Shown here: positions 51,601 through 62,019 of the stretch, piece after piece | How the letters are laid out: each line of letters opens with the position of its first letter | How positions within the stretch are numbered: the first letter of the stretch is position 1 | Notes under the pieces: model-generated | The model's input: the letters and a program-made list of their open reading frames with translations, nothing else | The model's database searches: none | Told to the model about the DNA's origin: nothing | Origin: Polyodon spathula | Taxonomy: Eukaryota; Chordata; Actinopteri; Acipenseriformes; Polyodontidae | Assembly (NCBI RefSeq): GCF_017654505.1 | Contig: NC_054538.1 | Coordinates: 23,477,783-23,541,782, forward strand | Length of the DNA: 64,000 bases | Direction: 5' to 3' | Made by a program: the position numbers and the translations under genes

Positions 51601-53215
51601 GATCTCACTATTTCTGATCATTTTGCCATTGTTTTTTTAGGTTAATCTGCCAGTATCTACAAAGATTGTGAACCGCACAATTAAAATTGTGGTGTATTGA
51701 GCGCTGTGGCAGTGCGATTGCCCTGCACAGTGGTAGATTAGTGTTGGTGTGGTTTATATGTGGGAATGGGTTTATTTTGTGTCGTTTTGGGACTTGATTT
51801 GTTTGATTGAATTATTGTTTACAGACGGGCACTCGATTGAGACTTGCTGCCTGCTATGCTTGGTTGAGGGAAGGGCAGCAAGTGATTGGCTGTGCTGGTT
51901 CTCAATCAGCAAGTGGGCGGGTCTTGACCGAGTGTCCGTCAGTTTAAAAACATCCGCGGGAGATAGCTCGGGGCTGCTGCAAGGCCTGCCGTTTTCATGG
52001 CACCTTTTGAGTGTTTGGGGTATTGTGTTTTAATTTGCACTTTTTGTACAGTTTGCTGTATTAGTCCTCTGTGCGTTACCATCGCTGGTAACGTCACATG
52101 ACCGCCTTTATTTTACTTTCGTTTTCTGTTTTTGTTAATAAATCCTGCGCGCCTGTGCCGGCTTTTCAACACCACCTCTGTCTCTCTGTATGCTTGAACA
52201 GCGGCTACCCACACGCGTGACCCAAGGAAGACCCTGTCACTAGCTCCTTAACAGTAGATGAGTTGGTTAATACCCACAACACGGCCTTGACAGATATCTT
52301 AGATACTATAGCACCAGTTAAAACTCAGTCTTTTTTTTTTTTTTTAAAGGACTCACTGTGGTTTAATGATATAATTCGTAAACTGAAATGTGAGGGTTGT
52401 AAATTAGAACGGTGATGGAGGGAATCTTAATTGCATGTTCATTATATTGCATGGATGAGCCATCTGGTTAATTAGAGGAAGGCTCTGGCATTGGCTAGAT
52501 CATCTTATTATTCTAATTTAATAAAAACGTTTCTTTTTGTTACCCTAGACAACTCAATTAACATCCCCCTCCCTTAATAGTCCTATCCTTGATATTGGCT
52601 CCCCTCTTAGCTGCAGTGACTTATTAAACTTTTTTTAAATAAAATACTGGACATCAGAAAATGCGTTTGCACAGACACCTTCTATTAAGGAGGAATTGAG
52701 TGCACCTATGGAGCCTTTTTGTGTGATTACTTTACAAGAACTGTCCGTGCTAGTTCAGCATATGAGAGCTACCACATGCTCTCCTGATCCTATTCCTACA
52801 ACACTTTTAAAAGATGTTTGCTGATGCTGTTAATACCCACATTTTAAAAAATTTAAAGGACTCACTTTCCTCCGGTGTAGTTCCCTCAGCACTTAAGTTA
52901 GCTGCTTTATAGGCCAATCTTCAATTTACCATCCTTAGATGAGGTTAAGGTCAATTATAAACATTTCTAATGCTTAATGGTGTATCTGAGAAGTTTCGTC
53001 TCGATTCCATGCTGCACATAGCACCAAGACAGCCCTTGTCAGAGTTATAAATGATCTGCTGATAAGCTCTGACTTGTAGTCTACTCCATTTCATTGAATC
53101 ATTTTGAAAATACAGTGGGACTGTCTGGCCTTGTCCTACCATGGCTCAAATCTTATTTTTCAGATAGATTTCAGTTGATCTCTATTGGGGAGGCAAAATA
53201 GAGGGGGATGAGTAT
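51600..53215 (+). mobile_element. L2-like LINE, interrupted
   Basis: 51612-51640 encodes SDHFAIVF, the end of the endonuclease domain. After a solo LTR (51705-52241) the coding resumes with VDELVNTHNTALTDILDTIA (52254-52313). It continues through KDSLWFNDIIRKLK, then the RT region CSPDPIPT (52780-52800), then VRVINDLL (53038-53061), ending with LVLPWLKSYFSDRFQLIS (53130-53185). All are in shifting frames. At about 53222 it joins a CR1 fragment. Confidence 0.7.
51705..52241 (+). mobile_element. Candidate solo LTR
   Basis: About 537 bp from tgtggcagtg to ccctgtcact, close to inverted TGTG/CACA ends. It has a TATA-like gtttaaaaac at 51941 and a polyadenylation signal ttaataaatcc at 52136. It is more GC-rich than its surroundings and splits an L2 LINE reading, which shows that it is an insertion. 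No clear target duplication. Confidence 0.6.
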
Positions 53216-53221
53216 TAGATC

Positions 53222-53838
53222 ATCTGCTAACACTAATCTAGATTGATTTAGATTCTGGTATAGTAAGCAAACTTGTTAAATTTGCAGATGACATAAAAAT
53301 AGGAGTGGCAAACACTGTTGCAGCAGAAAAGGTCATTCAAAATGATCTAGACAAGATTCAGAACTGGGCAGACACATGGTAAATTATATTTAATAAAGAA
53401 AAGTGTAAGGTATTGAATGCAGGCAATAAAAATGGGAGATACATACGGGAGATACTGACATTGTTGACTCAGAACAATGACTCATGTCTTCATCTGGACA
53501 ATGTGGGGAAGCTATAAAAAGGCCACCAAGATGCACGGATATATTGTGAAAAGTGTTGAATTTAAATTATAGGAAGTAATGTTAAAACTGTACAATGCAT
53601 TAGTAAAACCTTATCTTGAATATTGTGTTCAGCTCTGGTCACCTTGCTACAAAAAAGACATTGTTGTTCTAGAAAGAGTGCAAAGAAGAGCGACCAGAAT
53701 TATTCTGGGTTTAAAAGGAATGTTATATGCAGACAGGCTAAAAGAATTGAATCTGTTCAATCTTGAACAAAGAAGACTACGTAGTGACCTGATTCAAGCA
53801 TTCAAAATTCTAAAAGGTATTGACAATGTCGTGCTATG
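53222..53838 (+). mobile_element. CR1-clade LINE fragment
   Basis: Begins in the RT region just before the FADD block (LVKFADDIKIG) and runs to the post-RT region. An open frame at 53579-53842 ([20 protein letters not shown]) matches the copy at 2808-3060. It is truncated at both ends and broken at about 53460-53480. Confidence 0.85.
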
Positions 53839-53839
53839 G

Positions 53840-55520
53840 TAATAAAGACCAGCTTTTTGTTCATCAAAATCACAGTAAAGGCAATTGCTACGGCTACCAT
53901 TTTCTTAAAGGCAACATCAGTTGCTCCTGATTTGCTAACAGAATTCCACCAGGGCCCAACTTAAACTCCCTTCAAAATCACAACATGAAGGGGATGGCAC
54001 AACCCAGTTCCTTTTCATTTATGGTTTCTGTTTAAATAAAAAGGTGATAAAATAACCATGCATACAGGCAATGTAAAAGATGTTAAGGCGTATGATTCAG
54101 AGACCACAAATAAAATGCATTATAAACTACTTATAAATTGAACATGTATTCAGTGTGATTTTTATTTCATTATTTATTCATGGAAAATACCATATTTATC
54201 AGTCTGGTCCAAAAAAGGTTGTTTTAAAAAATACAATCTGCTAGTACACATTATTTTGTCACAGAGAAATGCAGCTTTTTTCCTACTATGTATATATCAA
54301 TACATACTGTATTACCATGGTTCGTGGTTCAAACATGACAACTTTACCCCGAGTTGTGCCAGCTGACTGCAACAAACCTTCCAGCTGCAAATGCTTTTAA
54401 GCAGCTGTACCTGATAGTGAACTGAATCAACTGGCTTACCAGAATAAATGTCTTGCTTGCATAAGTGTATGGTTGGAAACAAAATTTTTATTGCACTTTG
54501 ATATGCAAATGCTATCGCAATATAAAGTTATTTATTTCTAACAAGACCCTGCAGGACAGCTGTGGTGGAATCACATCCAAGTATTTTGTAGATACTGGCC
54601 CTTTCATATAAATGCCGATTTATTCTTTACATGAACATCAAATTGTAGCCCTTAGTGATCTAAGATCAAAATGTATATCATTGGTTGGTACTGTGTCAAC
54701 CATCTCCGTTGTAAGATGTAAACTTCAGTATTTACTCCACATCACTTTTTCTTTTTTTACCTACATCCCTTCCAGCCAGCATCTCATGTATTCTGTATTG
54801 TGTCCATGTGCAAACAGCGGAAAATGTGATGCCCGAGTGTTTTGAGCTGCTATTGGTTAAGCTATTCTGCTGTCGGAGTGATAATGGATTGTGTTTGCAA
54901 TGGATTACCGAAACTGGGGGAAATAACAAAAAGCATTTAATCAGAGATTCAGCTACTTTTGAGCATTCTTAAAGTTTATTTCATTGAGTACATCATTGTT
55001 GAACTATTTTGGCTGTCATACCCCCCTTGGGAGGGGGGGGAGGGGGGGTTGTGAATTAAATACACTATTATATACTATACTGGGCAGTGGTTAATTTTTA
55101 AAGAAAGAGGTGCAATGACAATGATACCGTCCTTTAGAACCGCATATTCAAAATCATAACACGTTTATTTGAAAGAGTATTGTTCGTACTAGTGTTAGAT
55201 GTTTACAATCACGTATTCTACATCATATACAAAGTAGTAGTACATGCAGAAAAAATAATTAAAGGCAACCTCAGGACAAATAATAAATAAATAAACAAAA
55301 AAGCCTGTATACATGTTTTGTTATGGTTTTGCATTTAAATGGTTTAAAAAAAACAAATTAAAAGACATTCAGAGGACTCCAGAAGGACAACACTGACCAA
55401 AAAAAAAAAAGCATGCATTTCAACACGAACATTGGTTTGACCCACGGTCTGCACTATTACCAGATGTGTATGCAAGAGAAGCCGCTGGTAGATTACAAAA
55501 ACGCTTAATTAAACTTAGGC
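53840..55520. other. Intron, no gene recognised
   Basis: Nothing supported except a G-rich run at 55029-55048 on the + strand. Confidence 0.55.
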
Positions 55521-56506
55521 TACAGTGCCTATTAGAAGTATTCACCCCCCCTTGGATGTTTTCACAGTTTTGTTGTGTTACAACCTGAAAATCTTGATGC
55601 CTTTAAATCAGATTATTTTTTCCTTTTATTTACACAACTTACTCAATACTTCAATTAAAAATAAAGACCTGAAAAGTCTTCATTAGATAAGTATTTACCC
55701 CCTTTGCTATGACACTCCTAAGTAAGCTCAGGTGCAACCAATTGCCTTCAGAATTCACAAAATAAGTTAAATGGAGACCATCTGTGTGCAATAAAAGTGG
55801 TTCACATGATTCCAGATTAAATACACCAGTCTCTGTAAGGTCCCACGGTTGGGTAGTGCAATCAAAGCAAAGATTCTGCTATGACGACCAAAGAGCTTTC
55901 AAAACAAGTCCGGGATAAAGTTATAGAAAGGCACAGATGAGGGGAGGGGTATAAAAAGATTTCAAATGCATTTAATATCCCTTGGAGCACAGCTAAGTCG
56001 ATCATTAAGAAGTGGAAGGTATACGGCACCACCCAGAATCTTCTTAGAGCAGGCCATCCTCCCAAACTGAGCAGCTGTGTTAAAAGGGCATTGGTCAGAT
56101 AATCCACCAAGTGGCTAATGACAACTTTGAAAGACCTATAGTGTTCCATGGCTGAGAAGGGAGAAACTGCCCATGTGTCAACAATAGCTGAGGTACTCCA
56201 CAAATCTGGCCTGTATGGAAGAGATGCAAGAAGGAAGCCATTTGCAAAAAGGCACGTGGGAGACTCTGAAAAGATGTGGCAAAAGATTCTGTGGTCCTAT
56301 GGAACAAAAATTGAACTATTTGGCCTATTTTTATTTTTTTTTTTTCATTTAACTGTTGTTTCACAATAAAAATTCTCAAAGTGTTGAGTAGGTTGTGTAA
56401 ATCAAAGGGAGAAAAAAATCCCATTTAAATACATCAAGATTTCAGGTTGTAACACAACAAACTGTTAAAACATCCAAGGGGGGTGAATACTTACTTAGGC
56501 ACTGTA
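55521..56506 (+). mobile_element. Tc1/mariner transposon, internally deleted
   Basis: Bounded by TA with long inverted ends (tacagtgcctattagaagta at the left; complement of the same type at 56506). The pairing extends about 90 bp. The element is only 986 bp because most of the catalytic part of the transposase is deleted. Both ends look complete, so it could be mobilised in trans. Confidence 0.92.
55880..56330 (+). pseudogene. Tc1 transposase, N-terminal remnant
   Basis: Starts with MTTKELSKQVRDKVIERHR. It reads through a shift in the helix-turn-helix (NIPWSTAKSIIKKWKVYGTT), then ALVR..TKWLMTTLKDL-like sequence and HVSTIAEVLHKSGLYGR at 56172-56222. It stops just after the first catalytic block, LWSYGTKIELFG, where the Asp of SDETK is changed. 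The second Asp and the Glu are deleted. Confidence 0.85.
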
Positions 56507-57284
56507 GTTGTTATCTTGATATGCTTTTATTCTCTATTGATTAAATTATATTCATTGAAAAAGGCAAAAGAGAGCCAGATCGTTGTTATTATTATTTTTT
56601 TATTGTTTTGGTTTAATATAATATAGCAGGCTAATGTTCCAATTGAAGTAGTCTACATATTTTTTTTTTCATTAAAGTTGTTGTTTGTTGAAATTAACCA
56701 GCTTTCATATTTTGTTGTGTACTACTCATTTTATCAAACCAAGTAGTGTAACAAGTTGCTTGTATCGTTCATGATGTTTTTCAAGTCAAGTAAGCGTATT
56801 TGTTTATAAAAAAGAACAATAGTTGCAGCCAGTGTCATCTTACTTAGGCACTCAAGCTGAAATCGAAAGGAATTTAAAGTAGGCTAGAAACATGGCAGCA
56901 GACTATCTCTCTTTAGTGATGGCAAGAACTTGGTACAACTGTGTTGAGAATTTCAAAAAAGTATTATTATGAGATTTTTAACTAAAGGTACCAGGAATAT
57001 GCCCCGGCAAGCCCCGTCACAAATTAAACACTTCCATTCAGTAATAAAAATCCCTTGTAAGGAGCTGCCAGTCAGTTTTTCATTGGGGAAGTCAAAAGAA
57101 CTTGTATAACACTATCGGTAAGCCATTCAAACAAGTTTGTTTAAAAAATTTTGGACTGAAGGGACCCTTTTCACAAAAAGACGCTTTGGAATTTTTTGAA
57201 CCTAAGCATCCCTAGATGCACGTTATTCGAAAATTAAACTTTAATTTTGACACATAAAGAAATAAATAGCTACACTCGTGTACT

Positions 57285-57288
<4 letters not shown>

Positions 57289-57360
<72 letters not shown>
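57289..57360. repeat. (TA)n microsatellite
   Basis: Pure TA run of about 72 bp. Confidence 0.97.
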
Positions 57361-57364
<4 letters not shown>

Positions 57365-58224
57365 AACACAAAAAGGTGTTTTCCTGAAATTGAAGTTTCA
57401 AAAAGGGAGAGCAACTTTTACGCCAATGATTTCTTCTGTAAATATTATTTTATGATGAAAATATGTTCAGCTTATAAGGTCAGTGGCTTATTTTTAACTT
57501 TTATTTAATGATATTTGTGTTTGTAAGCCTTTCATTTGTTTAAGCTACATCTTTACAAAAACTGAAATCTCATATAATGTGTACTATTATTCCTCGGGTA
57601 GTGTGGCTAAGTAACTTGTCTTACAACCCACTATTTTTTTTTTTATATATTCTACTTCAATAGTGAGTTTAGCAGTTGTGACCAGTAGCCATGTCTGCTC
57701 ACCTGCAGCCAATCAGTTACACAGTTTACAGTAATCAGGGGATGAGCTGTCATTGCATTGCTGTTAACTGACTGCGAGAAGAGCCTAATTCACAAGGTTT
57801 CTTTAGTTTTAATAGACATTTTGAGACTCAGCAGCAACATAACGGTCACCCTTTGCAACTCACTTCAGGAATAAATACAGCTGGTTTAAAAAATGCAGAA
57901 TAATATGTTTGAAAATAGATTCAAGGGTAATGATTGTGTCACCTAAAACACTAAACCAAGGAGCGGGGAGGCGTTACCTAAGACCAATTAGTTTTGCAGC
58001 TTATAAAAAGGTGAAAGCATAAAAAGCTTGAAGGACACCAGCACCATATCAATAAAAATATGGTTTTAAGGGAGAATCAAACTGGAACCTGCAATCTCAC
58101 AGTTGTGAAATCAGAAATTACTACTAGTATTATTTTTATTCAAAAAAAAATATTTACCCTATATTACCGGTTAGAGTGTCAACACTTTTTATATTTAATG
58201 ATGATAGTATAATATGCGCTATAT

Positions 58225-58250
58225 AATATTATATATATATATGATATAGA

Positions 58251-58285
<35 letters not shown>
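58225..58285. repeat. Interrupted (TA)n microsatellite
   Basis: TA runs broken by gat and tat insertions. Confidence 0.85.
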
Positions 58286-59075
58286 TTGAGTGCCGAAATA
58301 TATACGCAATTTTATTTTATAATATTATTTTGAGTGCTCTATGCGTTTTTTCTAAACCAGTCGTGCAGTGGATTGATAATTAACAACTTTCATATAATTT
58401 GTGTTCATGGCATACTACAAATATGAACATTTGCTTTAAAGAAAATACGTTGTTTTTGTTTAAATATGCCTAATGCAGTATTCAACTGATACAAGTGCAT
58501 TTACTGCATGCATTGATCAAGCATCTGTTATATTGTGTAGACATTTTATTCATAACAGAAGCTATTGATGTAAACATTTATCAATGGGATGCAGACACTG
58601 CCTCTGTTGTAGCAAACAAATAGATCAGCTTTGCAAGACAGGCCTTTATGTCAGTGATTCACTCAATTAGCATACTATGCTGTGGGTAGAGTGCTAAAGA
58701 AAGAATCAGTGCTACCATAAATCTACAGTGTAAAGGGTGTCTTTACCTAATAAAACATAAAACAGCCATGAATGTGTTTGGCATTTAGAATTGTGTGTTT
58801 TATAGTCTGTTTCTGAATTTCAATTTTATGGTCTCCTAACTAGGTTTTTAGAGAATAACATCAAACAGAAATAATACTGGAAACGGTATTATCCAGTGCT
58901 AAAATCAGCCATGAAATCTCTCATATGAGTGTACTCATTTACTTCCTGCTGTTATTGTTGTTGAGCAGATAATTTCAATACAAACAGAACACTGTTACCT
59001 CTTACGTATTTTGCAAATGATGCAGCTACTTCTTGATAAAGGCATGTACTATGAACTGACTGTATTTATCTTTAG

Positions 59076-59198
59076 GTTTTGGGGGAATAGACTGCTCGGT
59101 TGACCTGGATCTGTGTGGTATGGATTTATGCCAGTCACATACAATTGAATGCACTGAAACTGAAGAGGGTCAGAATATCATTTGCGTATGTGAAAAAG
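59076..59198 (+). CDS. eys: eys exon 10 of window (human exon 14 equivalent)
   Basis: The acceptor is ttatctttag|gtt and the donor is aaaaag|gtgagt, a phase 1-1 exon of 41 codons. It encodes GFGGIDC, the end of the previous EGF, then a module beginning VDLDLCGMDLC. Its middle lacks the NGGTC signature and reads QSHTIECTETEEGQN, ending ICVCEKG. The reading frame continues past the donor for 160 bp, so the end depends on the GTGAGT donor. My recollection of human exon 14 is 122 bp with a phase-0 end, which does not agree exactly. The exon boundary is therefore less certain than the others. Confidence 0.82.
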
Positions 59199-60715
59199 GT
59201 GAGTCCTTTTCTTTCCTGTATGTGACTGCAATGAATCGTAATTTAAGGATTCTGATTTTCAAAAAACTACAAACGAATGAAATCGGTGCACAGCCAATAA
59301 ACACCGGAAAAGCACTAAAAATGGTTACTCAATTTGTTGATTTGCCCTTTTCCCCATGAAAAAAAAAAGATTAATATATAGCAACCTACAAAAGATTTTA
59401 AAAGTCCCCAGTGCAGTTTGGCTCTGACTTGTACCTTGCATTGAATACTTTAAACCCACCCCAACTACTCAGAGATACGTAAAACTCAAAAATAGGTCAA
59501 AATAACCACCAAAAAATTTAATTAATAAAAAAAATTAAAAAAAGAAGCCCTAATCATAGTATAAACTGACAGTACTAGTTTCAGTAACTATCAATAAAAA
59601 ATAGAAATAAAACATTTTACCACACTATGCACACAACAGTACTGTATATTATATAACCAAAATAATATACATTCTCAAATTTGATTGTTCAAAGTGTTGG
59701 AGTTATAATCTGCTGATATGTCTTAGATTTACTGCAGTGATTATGTCTGTCAATCTATCAATAGATAGATAGATAGATATAAATAATTATAGTGGCACGG
59801 TAGCAGCACTATAATTAGGGTTGATTAGTTTTTTTTTGTTTGTTTTTTGCTGTTTTTTTGTCAGTCTCCAAAATGGCTTGGAATTTTTGTTTCACAATTT
59901 TAGGGTACAGCAGGACTGGCCCAGAATAGTGCCTTTTTCTGGTAGTTGAAAATTATTTATCTGTTCCTGAGTTATAGGGATTTGAAATTTTGGTTCTGAG
60001 CATGCTCAGTACATATCTTGTAGTTAGATGTTTCATCTCAAAAAAGGAGTTGGCCTCATGACCAAATATTCTTTTTCACGAGGGTCTAATTTTCTTTCAT
60101 CAGAAAAAATATCTTTGTGATGCAAACATTTTGTTTTCAGTTAAACAAAAAAAAAAAAAAACTGAAACTGCCTGAAAATCATATATCTTTAGTAAACCAC
60201 GACATGTCTGTATATAATTAGAACTTCATAAGATTGACTAGAACATTATCTTTTCATTTTGTGAGTTTATTTTATCTATCTTTTAAAATCTTTTTTTGCC
60301 ACACATCTTATGAAAAAGGAATTCTTCCCATGAAAAAAAGCAACTGTTCTGGCTAAAATAGAAGTACTCTGACAAAAAAATAAATTAGAATTTAATTTAT
60401 TTTATTGTGAGGAGGATCTTCTTTTGTGAGGTTCTTTTGTTCTCGTGAAAAAAAGACCTACTCTGACAATACATTAATGTGGACAGCACAGTCCTCGGGA
60501 GAGGTTTGCCCGAGACAGACAGCATTTCCTGGGGCAGCAGTGTGAGGTACTTCCCTTACATTTGAATTGTTGATATATCATCCTCTGTTCAAGTTCCTCT
60601 GCTCTCCCTCTACTGGAATATGGAACTGGTTTGTTTGGTTTTTCCAGTGAAAACCCAGAAAAACCACCATTAACCTCTGTCGGGTCCTTGGCTAATAATA
60701 AGGAGAGGGCATGAA
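59199..60715. other. Intron, no gene recognised
   Basis: Contains a short GATA repeat (59757-59779) and otherwise nothing supported. Confidence 0.5.
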
Positions 60716-60721
60716 GGTGGA

Positions 60722-60800
60722 ACCTGTAGTGTAGAGGTTAGCATGTTTGCCTAGCACGCCAAAGATCAGTGGATCAAAAACTGCTGAAAACCTTCTTTTT
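60722..60800 (+). ncRNA. tRNA-like sequence (pseudogene or SINE head)
   Basis: tagtgtagagg matches the box A consensus of tRNA genes. It is followed by a possible anticodon arm around ctagcac and a weak box B (gtggatcaaa). Stems are imperfect, so it is not a working tRNA. Confidence 0.35.
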
Positions 60801-61134
60801 TTTTATTAATTATACTTTATACTAACATAATGTATTAGTTTTTGTTCATGAGTGCAAACATCCAAAATGCTAACAGTGTATAACATTTTATATATTAAAT
60901 ATTTTAATGGATATAGTCAGGACCGACCTTAAGGCAGTGCATGTGTGGACAAAGGGAGTGTACACGTCTATGGGGAGAGAAATATCAAAAGAAGAAAAAA
61001 TGGTTTTATAGTCCATTAAAGTACCTCACCCATGAAAAACAATAATAAGTATGTATTACTAGTTAAAATAAATGTAATGTTAATATATTGCCTAATTTAC
61101 AGTAATATATAAATATTTTTTGATATGTACTTAG

Positions 61135-61495
61135 TTATTTGGTATGTTCCAAGGGGAGGGGCTAAGTTTGGCTATAAATAGCCTGTATCAAGCCCCACAC
61201 TCAGTTGGGTTGGTTTGCTAAACTAGTTGGAGCTGTGTAAAGGGCTGAGGGGGGAACTTGATTTTCGGAATATTGCCTTTCTTGACAGTCAAGTGTTTTA
61301 TTGATTTTTAACAAATGTTTTAGTTATTTATTTATTTTTTTGTGGTGTGATCTTGTTTTATTTGCGGACACAATTGTACAAAATTCCATTCTGTTCATGT
61401 GTTCCTCGCTCCTGTTTGGACAATAAAATAAAGCCATCTTGTGCAACAAAAAACTCTAGTCATTGCTTGGTTCTTTACAACATCTTACATTACGC
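61135..61495 (+). mobile_element. Candidate solo LTR
   Basis: A compact promoter-like TATA box ggctataaatagc at 61170 is followed about 250 bp later by aataaaataaagcc (61422-61435) and a U5-like end near ttctttacaacatcttaca. This is the U3-R-U5 layout of an LTR. Exact ends and target duplication are not found. It could also be a lone polymerase II promoter. Confidence 0.4.
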
Positions 61496-61980
61496 ACACA
61501 GGTCCCTAATAATCAGTAATTTTGGTAAATGGCTATTTTAAATGCTCAGTTTTGCTTATTGTGTGATATCATAATACCTTTGTGTAGAAATGTTTTTATT
61601 ACTTTGTTTAATTAAATGGTTAAAGTATGGAATTAGCATGGAAAGGGTTTTTGATACATCAGGCTTAAAGCGATATAGTTTGGTTACACTTCCTAGCAGC
61701 ATAATGGACTGTGGGGCTTAATATAACATTATCTGACCATGCACTGTATATTGTGTTCTCAACCCAGCAAATATGGAGCTTGTGCCCATGGAAGACATAG
61801 CGCTTCTTAACATGAACGTTATGGCTTTGTTTCTCAAAAGTGCAAGTTAAAATTTATCTGTATTTGTAATGTCCATGTGCCAGAACATATCAGGATGCAT
61901 TTGGGGATATTGGAGGATACACCAGAAATGTAGTTCAGGATTACAGTATCCACACTTCTGATGCAATCTAATTTAGAACC

Positions 61981-62014
61981 AGACTCGAGACTACCCCCTG
62001 AGGTGGTCTCGAGT
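61981..62014. repeat. Perfect 14-bp-stem hairpin
   Basis: gactcgagactacc and its near-exact complement ggtggtctcgagtc are separated by six bases. Probably the end or core of a MITE, but I cannot define the whole element. Confidence 0.55.
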
Positions 62015-62019
62015 CCGAT

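Larger units (their letters stand above)
56510..59075. other. Intron before eys exon, no gene recognised
   Basis: Besides the two TA tracts I see nothing that I can name. Confidence 0.5.
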
